A stretch of DNA of 45,991 bases. It comes from Chitinophaga pinensis (GTDB lineage Bacteria; Bacteroidota; Bacteroidia; Chitinophagales; Chitinophagaceae). The notes beneath the pieces are model-generated. The model saw nothing but the letters and a program-made list of their open reading frames with translations, did not search any database and was not told where the DNA came from. Numbering within the stretch: the first letter of the stretch is position 1; every line of letters begins with the position of its first letter. Made by a program: the position numbers and the translations under genes. Shown piece by piece: positions 23,141-32,800 of this stretch. Location of the stretch: the NCBI GenBank assembly GCA_945878115.1, contig CAMDVD010000029.1, positions 1 to 45,991 on the forward strand, given 5' to 3'.

Positions 23141-26023
23141 TCACAGTTTAGGATTAGGAATTAATACATATACTCCTAAAATATCAGGAGGCAAAACAGG
23201 AGTAACTGCTTCAAATCGTTTAGCACCTATGTACTTTGCAAAACGGGTATGAGCATTCACTAATTCATCAGAACGCTTCGCAACAACCGCAATAAAGTCA
23301 GGATGCAATTCTTCAAAATGTTGAAGTTCCTTTTCAAAAATGATTTCCTGCCTTTCGGTGCTAATGTCTAATGCACTTGAAGTATGCAATAGTGTTTTGC
23401 ATTGGTCAATATCCAGAGCATGAATACCATCAGCTGTTTGCTCGTAGCCCCAAAGAAACATTTCTTCGGAAACCATTTCGTGTTGCTTGCTCACTTCACG
23501 AATAACATTGCGAACTCGGAATTGAATTAAAGTGGTTTGCGTATTAACCGCATCTGTGCGGAATACGGATGCCCTTGCAGCTTTATTTCCTTTTCTTTCT
23601 TTATCAAGAGAGTTGGCAATAATGCGATGACATAGTTGCTCTACAAAACGATGGTTGCGGCCTATGTAACGGAAGCCTTGCGGAGTAGGTGACTGGAATG
23701 AAATATGAATTTTGTCGCCCTGCCCCAATGCAGATGCCATCCAATCATCCATATTCAATTTCTTAAAAATGTAGCCGCCTTGTATTTTATCAAAACTTGC
23801 ACCTAATAGTTTAGCCGCTGCCAGCACAAACGCTTCTAAAGTGGCCACATCGCCAATTGCTTCATCTACTTCGTGTAAGTCTTTTTTAACCTCATCCGGC
23901 ATAATGCTTTCATGGGCAAAAATGGAACGGATTTTTTCGGCCTTTTCCCTTGCTGCTTCAATCTCGTTGGTAATTTCAACATCCAATTCGTCTAACTCAG
24001 GACTTGCTCCAAAATCAATGCGTATTTGTTTTGAAAATCTGTTTTGTGCCTTATCAGGATTTAGCAATACCTCTTTCAACACCTTGTCCATCACAGAACG
24101 GTTATCATCGGCTAACGCAATGCTTACACCTGATGTGCTTTGTATACGTTGTATTTTTTCAATGATGATTTTAAGTACCACTACATCCATCGGATTGTCT
24201 TCGCCAAATAGCACCTTTACATCAATGGTGTTTTGATGATTTCCGTTTTTATCAATCCATCCCGGTTGGCCGTAGCGGTCAACACGGCCTTCTCTTTGTT
24301 CCAAACGGTTTGGGTTCCAGGGTAAATCGTAATGCAGGATGGCATTGAATTTATCTTGAAGGTTAATACCCTCACTTAAACAATCGGTAGCCACTAAAAC
24401 CCGTTTTGGGCTTTTAGCCATTTCATCAATCTTCTCTCTGCGTTCTTCATCACTCAGTTCGCTGGTGATGGCACGAACATCCACATCCTTTGGTAAATAT
24501 TCTCTTAGAATTTTAGCCACATATTGTGCAGTGGCAATAAAGCGACAGAATACAATGGGGCTTTGCCCTTTATTAATCCAAAGTTTAATTTGCTCTGCAC
24601 CAAGTTTCACCTTTTGGTCTTTCTCAATTTTGGTTAATTCCGCAGCCTTTTGAGCAAGCCTATGTAAATTATTCCATTCGCTTTCCGAAAGACCGGCACG
24701 GTCAATAATTTCAATCTGCTCTGAATCGCTTTGCTCATCCCACTTTTCTACAATTGGATTGTCTTTTACCTCATCTGCTGTAATCTCATCAGGTTCCGCA
24801 ATTTTGGATTTACGCTTTTGTAACATTTCAAACCCTGCTGCCGGGCTGCTCATTACACCTCTCAATAATGACAGAGCAGCAAAGTATTTTATTCGTGCCT
24901 TGTTTTCTGTGACACCTTCGGTGCTTATACCTCTTGCAAATTTTAATACATCCTGATAGAGTTTGTAATAATCTGAGGAGGCAGAGAGGGTGTAGGGTAA
25001 TTCTTCTGTTGTTCGCTTTGGAAAAGGTGTTTCTTCGTCCAACCACTTTTCAATGTTCTTTCTTTTACGTTGTATGAAGTGAGCAGCAACTTTTCTTTTT
25101 TCCGAGGTTTCTAAATCGGCAAAATCGTATGTTTCAAATTCAGAATTAACTAAGCCTAACAGCGACTTAAATTCTCCATCTTTTCCGCTGTGTGGCGTTG
25201 CTGTGAGTAAGAGTAAATGCTGCTGGTCGTTTTTTGAAATCTTCTCCAACAGTTCATATCGTTGTTGGCTCTGACCGGCTTTTTTAAAATCAAGATTTTT
25301 GGTACAGGTATGAGCTTCATCTACAATAACCAAATCAGGAACATCTTTTAAAAAGGCAGGCATTTTAGCCGAGCCATTTTTTACATAGTCAATGGACACA
25401 ACCTGGTAAGGATAATAGTTGAAAACATTCAGTGTATCATCCCCGACAATTTTTCTCTCCAACCCAGCGACTGTACTTGAGCGAATGATTACGGCATCAA
25501 TATCTAATTTATCTTCTAATTCCTTTTGCCACTGTTCGCATAAATGCGGAGGACATAAAACAGCAAAGGATTTTATTGTACCTCGTTCCAACAGTTCCCG
25601 CAGAATCAAGATGGCTTCAATCGTTTTACCAACACCCACATCATCTGCCACTAACAAACGGGTAACAGATTGCTTTAATGCCATTATTAGCGGAACCAAT
25701 TGATATGATCTTGGACGAAACGAAAGTTTACCCATGCACCGAAACGGGCCGCTTACTTGCCGGAAAGAAAGTCTTGCTGCATCGTATAAAAGTTTGGCGG
25801 TAAGAAAACTGTCTAAGTCTGATTTATCAGGTAACTCAAACTGGTCGTCTTCCAATTTATCAAAGGCTTGCAATACAGGTTCAAACACTGAAATCATTTC
25901 ATCATCAGAACCACCAAGCGGTTTGAGCAATATTATTTCGTTGTCAGATGATGGCTGTACCACACATCTTCTTCCCCTGAATTTGACGAGCTTACCTGGC
26001 TTTTTAAATTTATTGTCTATCAT
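23141..26023 (-). CDS. drmD: SNF2-family helicase, DrmD-like
   Basis: A 960-aa protein. Superfamily 2 helicase with Walker A DDVGVGKT at about 127-134, DEAH box LVIVDEAH at about 231-238, motif III LLLTATPHSG, and lobe-2 motifs SEGINLQ and PNRLEQREGRVDRYGQ (arginine finger). The organisation (short N-terminal region, SNF2 core, about 350-residue C-terminal tail) and the specific motif wording match the SNF2-like helicase DrmD of class 1 DISARM. It lies 4 nt before DUF1016 and 5 nt after the long helicase gene, all one transcript. Confidence 0.85.
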   Translation of the reverse strand: MIDNKFKKPGKLVKFRGRRCVVQPSSDNEIILLKPLGGSDDEMISVFEPVLQAFDKLEDDQFELPDKSDLDSFLTAKLLYDAARLSFRQVSGPFRCMGKLSFRPRSYQLVPLIMALKQSVTRLLVADDVGVGKTIEAILILRELLERGTIKSFAVLCPPHLCEQWQKELEDKLDIDAVIIRSSTVAGLERKIVGDDTLNVFNYYPYQVVSIDYVKNGSAKMPAFLKDVPDLVIVDEAHTCTKNLDFKKAGQSQQRYELLEKISKNDQQHLLLLTATPHSGKDGEFKSLLGLVNSEFETYDFADLETSEKRKVAAHFIQRKRKNIEKWLDEETPFPKRTTEELPYTLSASSDYYKLYQDVLKFARGISTEGVTENKARIKYFAALSLLRGVMSSPAAGFEMLQKRKSKIAEPDEITADEVKDNPIVEKWDEQSDSEQIEIIDRAGLSESEWNNLHRLAQKAAELTKIEKDQKVKLGAEQIKLWINKGQSPIVFCRFIATAQYVAKILREYLPKDVDVRAITSELSDEERREKIDEMAKSPKRVLVATDCLSEGINLQDKFNAILHYDLPWNPNRLEQREGRVDRYGQPGWIDKNGNHQNTIDVKVLFGEDNPMDVVVLKIIIEKIQRIQSTSGVSIALADDNRSVMDKVLKEVLLNPDKAQNRFSKQIRIDFGASPELDELDVEITNEIEAAREKAEKIRSIFAHESIMPDEVKKDLHEVDEAIGDVATLEAFVLAAAKLLGASFDKIQGGYIFKKLNMDDWMASALGQGDKIHISFQSPTPQGFRYIGRNHRFVEQLCHRIIANSLDKERKGNKAARASVFRTDAVNTQTTLIQFRVRNVIREVSKQHEMVSEEMFLWGYEQTADGIHALDIDQCKTLLHTSSALDISTERQEIIFEKELQHFEELHPDFIAVVAKRSDELVNAHTRFAKYIGAKRFEAVTPVLPPDILGVYVLIPNPKL

Positions 26024-26028
26024 ATTGC

Positions 26029-29000
26029 TTAGCGTAATTTTCTAAAAATGTCTTGTCTTCTTGTTACGAAAGATGAAACGGGTTCGAAGGTATCATCCCA
26101 AACCAATACTTCAAAACCGGCTAACTCAATTATTTTCCTTTTCTTATCATCATCAGCTTTAATGAGGGCTTTCTTATGAATCCCACCATCAACAAATACT
26201 AAAGCCTTTTCTTTTTTGTACACAAAATCGGGTTGGACATAAAACTGCTCCATGTTGTGATTCGTAAAATCAGGTAATCTATAACCATTTTCAAAAAGAT
26301 AATCCAACAGAACTTTTTCCCCTGGACTGCGATGATGTAATCCTTTTTTTAGTTCCTCGTATTTCTCTTCATAAGTGCTACCCTGCGTATCATCAGGATT
26401 GGAAACGATTAATAATTCTAAAGCTTTAATGATGGAATGACGGTCTATTTTTGTATGATCCATTTGATTGTAGTAAGACAACAAATCATCATAGCTTGCT
26501 TTAGGCCGTGTAGGAAATAGGTCTTCCTTTGTAGCATAGTCATAGCCACAAACTTCATACGCCTTTAAAAATATCTCTCGAAGTTTTGCAGGATTACGAG
26601 CAATATCTTTTAATACACCGATACTTCCTTCGGCAGATTCATAAAGCATGATGTTTTTATATTCATCACTACCCATCAATCGAGCATCGATTTCAACAGG
26701 TTCAATATTGTATAACTGCTCAATTGCTTTCTCTAAAGCATATTGCATTGTTACAACCCCTTCTTCTGTTAATCCCAATGATTTTATTGGCTGCACATAC
26801 AATACATCAGAGGTATCATAAGTGTACAACATGATGTTTTGAATTGGGTCTTCAGGATTAGGTTTTTCCAATTGTTTTTTGGTTTTGAAAAAGCCTGTCT
26901 TAGTACCAATATCAAAACCATCATCACGTCCTCGCTTCCATTTTTTGTTTAGCAAAATCAGCTTTGCTGCTGGTGCGTAAAACAATTTCATCAATTCATC
27001 GCCATCACCTGTCAGTTTAATTTTTGTGGCATCAAGCAAACTATCTGCTGAGTTTAAATAAAGTTCTGTTACATAGCCTTCAGAGGTTCGCACTTCTTCC
27101 ATACAAGAAATGCGTTCAGAGTTTTCAGACTGAGCTTCTTCTAATTCGAGCAGGTTCTGATGTAACTCAATATTGCTTGCAGTGAATTGTGTTCCGGTAA
27201 TTGGGTCTTGATTTTTGCCCTTCCCTTCGTCTTTACCAAGAAAAGCATAATTGGTTTCCTTCGATATTTTGATTTCCATCAAGTCCAACGAAACATCATT
27301 TGGAGTAATTCGGTTAACCTTATACTTACCACCATTGTGATAAATAAGATTGTTAGGGCCAAACTCTTTCAGCCCAATAAATCGTGGTCTTGAAATAGAT
27401 TCGTTCCTATCCTTGCCACCTAAGAAAACACGAATTGGCAAACGGGTAAAATTGTATCCAGGTAGAAAGCCTTCAGAAGCCAAATAACGGAAAGTGTAGA
27501 ATTCCGATAAGGTTGAATTTTTGTTTTTATCTGATTGATTTTCCAACAGGCTTTTTCTATCCTTTGCCCTCATGTAAGAAATATTTGCCAGCTTTTTTAG
27601 CTCTGCATCTTTTATTACCGGGCTTATATGTGTTTCGTGTGCCTCGTTCATTTGACGCAAAGCATCCAAATACATTTTACGCCAACGTAGCAAGGCAAGT
27701 TCTAATTTATCTGGTACTGTTCTTATTTGGGTTTCTAACCATGCATCGTTAAACCAACGGATGCCTATAAAATCAATACTGGCAACTACTCTTAAAACTA
27801 AATTCTTTATGTCGGTAAAACTGGAATCAATTACATCCTGATATTTTGCCTTAATGTCGCTTTTCAATTTATAAGTGCCTCCAGCAATGTCAATGAGGTC
27901 AATCAATGAAGGTTTAAATTCTTCTGCATTTAAAAAAGATAGTACCGTTGCATTTATATGTGAACGGATCAGTTCTTCATTGGTGAGGTCAATTCTTGGA
28001 GCCTGCACAATACCAGCAACCATTTTGACAGGATTTGCAAAATAGTGTTTGTCATGCGGTGATACTTTGGAAGCATAAGTGAACACCAAAGCCGATTGAC
28101 CGCTACGACCTGCACGACCACTACGCTGTGCATAGTTAGCAGGGCTTGGCGGTACGTTTCGCATGTGAACAATGTTTAGAGAAGAAATATCAATCCCTAA
28201 TTCCATTGTAGGCGAACAATACAAAGCACTTAATTCAATTGCTTCATTGAACTTATCTTCTCTTTCAATTTTTTCCTCGTTCTTAATTTGGCCGGTATGC
28301 TCAGCTGCTATGTATGATTTTGGAAGTTTAGAAAAATCTTCCTGATACAAGTATTGGAAGTATAAATGCGGTTTGATTTTGATTTCCTCATCCAGTGCAA
28401 TGTATGATGTCTTGTCAGTGGCAACATTTTTCAAATCACCTTTTTTCCATAACACTTCACCTAAGATTAATTGATAGGTCATCTTATCGCCCTTTTCGGC
28501 ATGAATAAGTTGAGGTTTTAGATAACTCATGTCACACAACAACTGCAACAACGAGTTCATAAAATCCAAATATTCTTGGTTATTTGGTTGAGCACCCAAG
28601 CTCTTCCTGAACTCATGTTTTACAAACCTGCCTAATCGGCTCATCGGGCCAATACTCTGAATAAAGACTTCTCGAGTTGCTTTGTCAGCTCCCTCTAAAG
28701 AGAGAGAACTTGGTGCGTCCATTTTTTCACCCTTGTCCAAAGACCAAAGTTTATTTCGATTTAATGCATTATTTAATTCATCCTGAATTCTAAGTCTATT
28801 CTCATAGCGTAGCATTTCCAAGTCGACTGCATATGCATTCCTAAAAAAGTTTAATACTTGGAGTACAAAAGACTTTCTATTTTCAGATGTATACTGATTA
28901 AGTAAAACGATGTTCGACCAAAGCTCATCTCTTTTTACATGGTCGTCTAATTTTTGATAAGAAATTTCAAGAAGTGCAGTTTGTTCCAAGTTTGGCAAAA

Positions 29001-31233
29001 CATATCGCCAGCCTCTTTTGAGATCCTGTATAATTCGATATGTAATATAATTTCGTAATGCCTTTTTATTGGTTTCGCTTGGAATTAATGGATTATTAGC
29101 TGGATTCACAGCATACTCTTTTTCAGGAAGTTTTAGTTCCTCTTCCACCTTATATACCAATTCAAAAAGTGTCAAGCTTTGAGTACTATTTCTCAATACC
29201 TTTTCGATAGCAGATCGCAAATGAACTACTTGAATAAAGTCATTAAAATGACCTGCCTGTAACGAAGCATCCTGTCTATTATCAGTAAAGCTCATTAGCT
29301 TTTGTTCTTTCAAATTTTCATATCCATACTTTCTATAAAGAGCTAATAAAGTTTGTAGCGTTATTAATGTGGTAGAGGTAGAACGCCCCTCATTCCCTAA
29401 AGAAATGAGTTTTGATTTTTCACTGAGTTTAGGCTCTAAATATATTAAACCACAAGTTGGGTCGTAAATTAAGGGAGCCGGCATGAACCAAGCCTTTTCC
29501 CCATCATTAGGGGTATCCGAAAATGAACCATCTTTTGAGACATATATTTCCTTAGGCATCAAAAAATCTTTTGATGATTCAATTTTATCTCCAGCTTTGT
29601 TTAGCCAGGCAGCAGGTAATAGCTCAATAAAATCATTAATATCCAACTTATGTCCCTTATCAAAAAGGATGTAGCCATCCTTGTAATCATCCTGAAGTCT
29701 GCTTTTTACTCTCTTTACTTTGTTGCCATCGTTGGCTTTTAAATCATCTTCGTTCTTCGGATTTTGATTTTCATTGAAGTCTCTAAAAATTAATTTTGAT
29801 TCACTAAAATCTTTTCTGACACAAATAAATTCAACACCACTAACCCTGCTAAATACAGCTTGAAAAACCGGGACTTCCGGCTCGTTTTCAGAGAGCTTTA
29901 CAAAGGGATTTGGTTCTAAAGTTATATGCCTTTTATCAGCATCCTCGAGGGTTACATATACGTAGCCAGTTTGTGAAATAAATTGATGCAATTTGAACGG
30001 AAGAATAGTGTCTTTTTTCTTTTCTCTTGCACTTTCAATATTTAATGTTTCGGCCCAGATTAAAATTTCAATAATTATTTTCTCTGCCTCGGCTTTGTCA
30101 ATTCCTGTTTCATTTGAAAAATCTTCGGCAATTTCCTTTAACGATTTAGGCTCATTCCTTCTTTTGTGCTCACCTTCATTTCTAACAGCAATGGTTCTTT
30201 CAAGCCATACTGCAATGGGGTGTTCAAGTATTGCCTTTTTTGAAAAGTCTTTTATGTCTGCTTTTAAAGCAGATACTAATGCCTCTTTTGATGGAATTAC
30301 CTCATTTGTTGAATAAGTAAGTGATTCTACAATTACGTTATCAGAAGTAAAGTTTTCGTCTTTTAAATCAAAAAACCTTCTTGCCACTTTTGACACTTCA
30401 TTTTTCTGCTCATCAATTGTGCCGGTAGCCATAGTTGCCGATGTTCCGATGCAAATGATGTTTTTATTTTTAGCTGCTGATTTAATTCTTCTGTTTAGTA
30501 AGGATACATCAGCACCTTGTCTGCCTTTGTAAACATGCAATTCGTCATAAATTAAATATTCAATATTATCCAAAAATGATTTTCTTAAACCTTCATCTGC
30601 CTTACGCACCATTAAGAGTTCTAACATCATATAATTGGTGAGTAGAATATCAGGAGGATTTGCAATAACCTTATCTCTGTCATCTTGCTTTTCCTGTCCG
30701 GTATATTTTGCGAAAGTGAAGGGTAAACTGCTTCCAGTACGTTTTCTGTAGTTTTCTTCAAAACCTGATAATGCAGCCTCCTGTGAATTAATTAAGGCAT
30801 TTAAAGGATAAACAATAATTGCTTTAATACCTGGCTTATTTGGGTTTTTAAAAAGGTGGTTGAAAATGGTTGAGATGTAAGTTAAACTCTTACCTGAACC
30901 AGTACCAGAAGTAACAACAAAACCTTTACCCTCATTGCCTTTTACAATTGCTTCTGTTTGGTGTTTATATATTGACCATGAATTATTTTCACCATCATAG
31001 AAAATATTATTAAACTCTTTTACCAATACTCCATCATTAACTAAATCTTCAACACTCCCACCAGATTCAAAGGAAGGGTTGAATTGAACTAATGGCTCGG
31101 GATATAAATTGCCGGAATCAAAATCCTTTCTTACGGTAGCTAGTATTTTTTCATCAGCAATATTGATAAAGCTATCAATGTATAGCTTGTAATCGCCAAG
31201 AATATCCTTATGTAAATCAAATATATTTTTCAT
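26029..31233 (-). CDS. Helicase-DUF1998-nuclease fusion (DrmA/DrmB-like)
   Basis: A 1734-aa protein. Helicase core of the YprA/COG1205 type: KHQTEAIVKG, Walker A VVTSGTGSGKS at about 107-117, DELHVYKGRQG box near 230, GTSATM, and PSPANYAQRSGRAGRSGQ in lobe 2. Near 1530-1620, NIMLYESAEGSIGVLKDIAR and ASYDDLLSYYNQ match DUF1998, but the usual Cys pairs of that zinc cluster are mostly replaced. The last 90 residues (YVQPDFVYKKEKALVFVDGG, KKRKIIELAGFEVLVWDD) look like a Vsr/DUF559-type PD-(D/E)XK nuclease. In DISARM DrmA and DrmB are separate; here one chain covers both. Druantia DruE is the alternative relative. Confidence 0.8.
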   Translation of the reverse strand: MKNIFDLHKDILGDYKLYIDSFINIADEKILATVRKDFDSGNLYPEPLVQFNPSFESGGSVEDLVNDGVLVKEFNNIFYDGENNSWSIYKHQTEAIVKGNEGKGFVVTSGTGSGKSLTYISTIFNHLFKNPNKPGIKAIIVYPLNALINSQEAALSGFEENYRKRTGSSLPFTFAKYTGQEKQDDRDKVIANPPDILLTNYMMLELLMVRKADEGLRKSFLDNIEYLIYDELHVYKGRQGADVSLLNRRIKSAAKNKNIICIGTSATMATGTIDEQKNEVSKVARRFFDLKDENFTSDNVIVESLTYSTNEVIPSKEALVSALKADIKDFSKKAILEHPIAVWLERTIAVRNEGEHKRRNEPKSLKEIAEDFSNETGIDKAEAEKIIIEILIWAETLNIESAREKKKDTILPFKLHQFISQTGYVYVTLEDADKRHITLEPNPFVKLSENEPEVPVFQAVFSRVSGVEFICVRKDFSESKLIFRDFNENQNPKNEDDLKANDGNKVKRVKSRLQDDYKDGYILFDKGHKLDINDFIELLPAAWLNKAGDKIESSKDFLMPKEIYVSKDGSFSDTPNDGEKAWFMPAPLIYDPTCGLIYLEPKLSEKSKLISLGNEGRSTSTTLITLQTLLALYRKYGYENLKEQKLMSFTDNRQDASLQAGHFNDFIQVVHLRSAIEKVLRNSTQSLTLFELVYKVEEELKLPEKEYAVNPANNPLIPSETNKKALRNYITYRIIQDLKRGWRYVLPNLEQTALLEISYQKLDDHVKRDELWSNIVLLNQYTSENRKSFVLQVLNFFRNAYAVDLEMLRYENRLRIQDELNNALNRNKLWSLDKGEKMDAPSSLSLEGADKATREVFIQSIGPMSRLGRFVKHEFRKSLGAQPNNQEYLDFMNSLLQLLCDMSYLKPQLIHAEKGDKMTYQLILGEVLWKKGDLKNVATDKTSYIALDEEIKIKPHLYFQYLYQEDFSKLPKSYIAAEHTGQIKNEEKIEREDKFNEAIELSALYCSPTMELGIDISSLNIVHMRNVPPSPANYAQRSGRAGRSGQSALVFTYASKVSPHDKHYFANPVKMVAGIVQAPRIDLTNEELIRSHINATVLSFLNAEEFKPSLIDLIDIAGGTYKLKSDIKAKYQDVIDSSFTDIKNLVLRVVASIDFIGIRWFNDAWLETQIRTVPDKLELALLRWRKMYLDALRQMNEAHETHISPVIKDAELKKLANISYMRAKDRKSLLENQSDKNKNSTLSEFYTFRYLASEGFLPGYNFTRLPIRVFLGGKDRNESISRPRFIGLKEFGPNNLIYHNGGKYKVNRITPNDVSLDLMEIKISKETNYAFLGKDEGKGKNQDPITGTQFTASNIELHQNLLELEEAQSENSERISCMEEVRTSEGYVTELYLNSADSLLDATKIKLTGDGDELMKLFYAPAAKLILLNKKWKRGRDDGFDIGTKTGFFKTKKQLEKPNPEDPIQNIMLYTYDTSDVLYVQPIKSLGLTEEGVVTMQYALEKAIEQLYNIEPVEIDARLMGSDEYKNIMLYESAEGSIGVLKDIARNPAKLREIFLKAYEVCGYDYATKEDLFPTRPKASYDDLLSYYNQMDHTKIDRHSIIKALELLIVSNPDDTQGSTYEEKYEELKKGLHHRSPGEKVLLDYLFENGYRLPDFTNHNMEQFYVQPDFVYKKEKALVFVDGGIHKKALIKADDDKKRKIIELAGFEVLVWDDTFEPVSSFVTRRQDIFRKLR

Positions 31234-31242
31234 TTATTATAT

Positions 31243-31551
31243 CTATTTGGTAATACCCTTGTGTTTTAAAATAGTAATTGCTTCGAGGAAAAAAGGTTCA
31301 TCACCAAATTCATTCTCAATCCTTTGATTCAACAATTGTATTTGCATTTCTTTATAATCCAAATCAAATAATTCCGCTAAACCATTTAACATGTGTGACT
31401 GAAGCTGTCTTTCTCCATTTTCAATCTTGCTGAGCAGTGAAATATCAATCCCCAATTTATCTGCAACAATTTTTAAAGAATATTTTTTCTCTTTGCGCAA
31501 ACGATGAATATATGTTCCAAATTCAATCGGCTTTTTCATTTCTTTAATCAT
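31243..31551 (-). CDS. XRE-family HTH regulator
   Basis: A 102-aa protein with one Cro/C1-type HTH at about residues 11-66 (YIHRLRKEKKYSLKIVADKL, DISLLSKIENGERQLQ). A short C-terminal tail follows. It is the first gene of the DISARM-like operon, 9 nt before the long helicase gene. A 20-bp palindrome lies 14 nt upstream of its start, so it probably represses its own operon. Start may be ATG 31551 or 31539 (MKKPIEF). Confidence 0.85.
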   Translation of the reverse strand: MIKEMKKPIEFGTYIHRLRKEKKYSLKIVADKLGIDISLLSKIENGERQLQSHMLNGLAELFDLDYKEMQIQLLNQRIENEFGDEPFFLEAITILKHKGITK

Positions 31552-31564
31552 TATTATTATCAGA

Positions 31565-31584
31565 TTTTGACAAGTGTGTCAAAA
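31565..31584. promoter_or_regulatory. Palindromic operator of the XRE gene
   Basis: TTTTGACAAGTGTGTCAAAA: perfect 8-bp arms TTTTGACA / TGTCAAAA around a 4-nt centre, 14-33 nt upstream of the XRE start codon. Size, symmetry and place fit the binding site of a dimeric XRE repressor. Confidence 0.6.
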
Positions 31585-31671
31585 GTAGGGAATTAAAGCG
31601 GTTAGTTATAATCATTAAATAAAAATATCCTGCCATTTAAGGTCAAACAAGGTAAAATCAAGTAATGCCAT

Positions 31672-31709
31672 GGCAAAAAACAAAGTCCCACGGAAAACCG
31701 TAGGACTTT
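31672..31709 (-). terminator. Terminator after the ATPase gene
   Basis: Arms AAGTCCCACGG / CCGTAGGACTT pair with one mismatch around AAAA. On the minus strand the stem is followed by a T-rich run (complement of 31672-31684). It closes the replication module and separates it from the XRE operon promoter. Confidence 0.7.
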
Positions 31710-31765
31710 TACCAGAAAACGGGGGGACGAAACTGGCAATTTCGTGGAGAACCACAGAAATATTG

Positions 31766-32800
31766 TTAGAAAGGAAGCTGTACTAGTGTAAATTCACCGT
31801 GAGTTCCAGCGCCTTTTTCAATGATGTTAAGGTCTTTCATGTACTTAATGTAGTTCTTGGCCATGCGTTCTTTTACATACAGCAAATCCATGATGGCTTT
31901 TATTAAATCTTGGTAGCTGTAAGATTGCTTGGAGCTAAATATATCACGTGCAGTACTTGCCAGGTCTTCCATTTTACGAGCTTCACTATCGGCTTTACTT
32001 TTTTCGCCTAAAAAAACGTGTCGGTTCAATTCTTTGTTCCAGCCAAATTGTATCAGTGGTACATCAAGTGGGCTACCGTCTCTTACTTTTAATGCTTTTA
32101 CCACGCTAGTATTGGTATTGTCTTCCTTTTCAATAGAAAGTATGCCAGCAGCTTTACGTTGTATCTCTGAACCCAAATGACCTCTTAGTTTCATACCACT
32201 AGGACTTAGGTGCAATACGCTTACAATACAGGTTTTGTAAATCCCTGCTAGTCTAAAAAGTTCTTCTACCAATTCCACCGATTGTGTTTCATCGTTTACG
32301 CCAGCAATTAAATCGGCAATACCGTCAATCACTACCATGTGTATGCCGCTGTATTCGTAATAAAACCGATCCATGCTTTGAAAAATAACTTGCATCCGTT
32401 CTTTACGCGACATACCCACCAGGCAATAGGCTTTAAACCAGGTAGGCGGAAAATCTAAGTTGGCTCTTTTCAAAATAAAAGTAAGGTTTTTAAAGAGCTG
32501 GTCTTCGGATTGCTCGGTATCATAAACCAACACGGCATTTCCTGTTCTGTTGTTTTTTATTTCTGTTCCCAAGGTATCAATCACATCACCGTCTTTGCGA
32601 ATAACACCTGATATTAAACCGCCCAGATAGTTTGTTTTTCCGCTACCTTCGCTTCCTGTAATGCAAAGCAGGTTTCCTGGAGAGCCTATGGTCACTTCAT
32701 TTATGGTAATAAGTGGCTCGGGCTTTATGGGTGGATTATTAAAATCAATTTCGCAAGATTTTAATATTGCCATGGTTTCCTCATAAATTTTATCAAGCAT
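31766..32800 (-). CDS. RecA-like AAA ATPase (RepA/DnaB-type)
   Basis: About 344 aa from the ATG at 32800. Walker A is ITGSEGSGKTNYL at about 47-59, Walker B HMVVIDGIADLI, and a sensor-like strand CIVSVLHLSPSG. Overall resemblance is to plasmid RepA-type and KaiC/DnaB-type ATPases paired with primases on Bacteroidota mobile elements. The C-terminal 70 residues (YSYQDLIKAIMDLLYVKERM) look like a winged helix. I prefer ATG 32800, which overlaps the primase stop by 8 nt (ATGCTTGA), over 32845, which overlaps it by 53 nt. It likely acts as replicative helicase or loader. Confidence 0.8.
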   Translation of the reverse strand: MLDKIYEETMAILKSCEIDFNNPPIKPEPLITINEVTIGSPGNLLCITGSEGSGKTNYLGGLISGVIRKDGDVIDTLGTEIKNNRTGNAVLVYDTEQSEDQLFKNLTFILKRANLDFPPTWFKAYCLVGMSRKERMQVIFQSMDRFYYEYSGIHMVVIDGIADLIAGVNDETQSVELVEELFRLAGIYKTCIVSVLHLSPSGMKLRGHLGSEIQRKAAGILSIEKEDNTNTSVVKALKVRDGSPLDVPLIQFGWNKELNRHVFLGEKSKADSEARKMEDLASTARDIFSSKQSYSYQDLIKAIMDLLYVKERMAKNYIKYMKDLNIIEKGAGTHGEFTLVQLPF

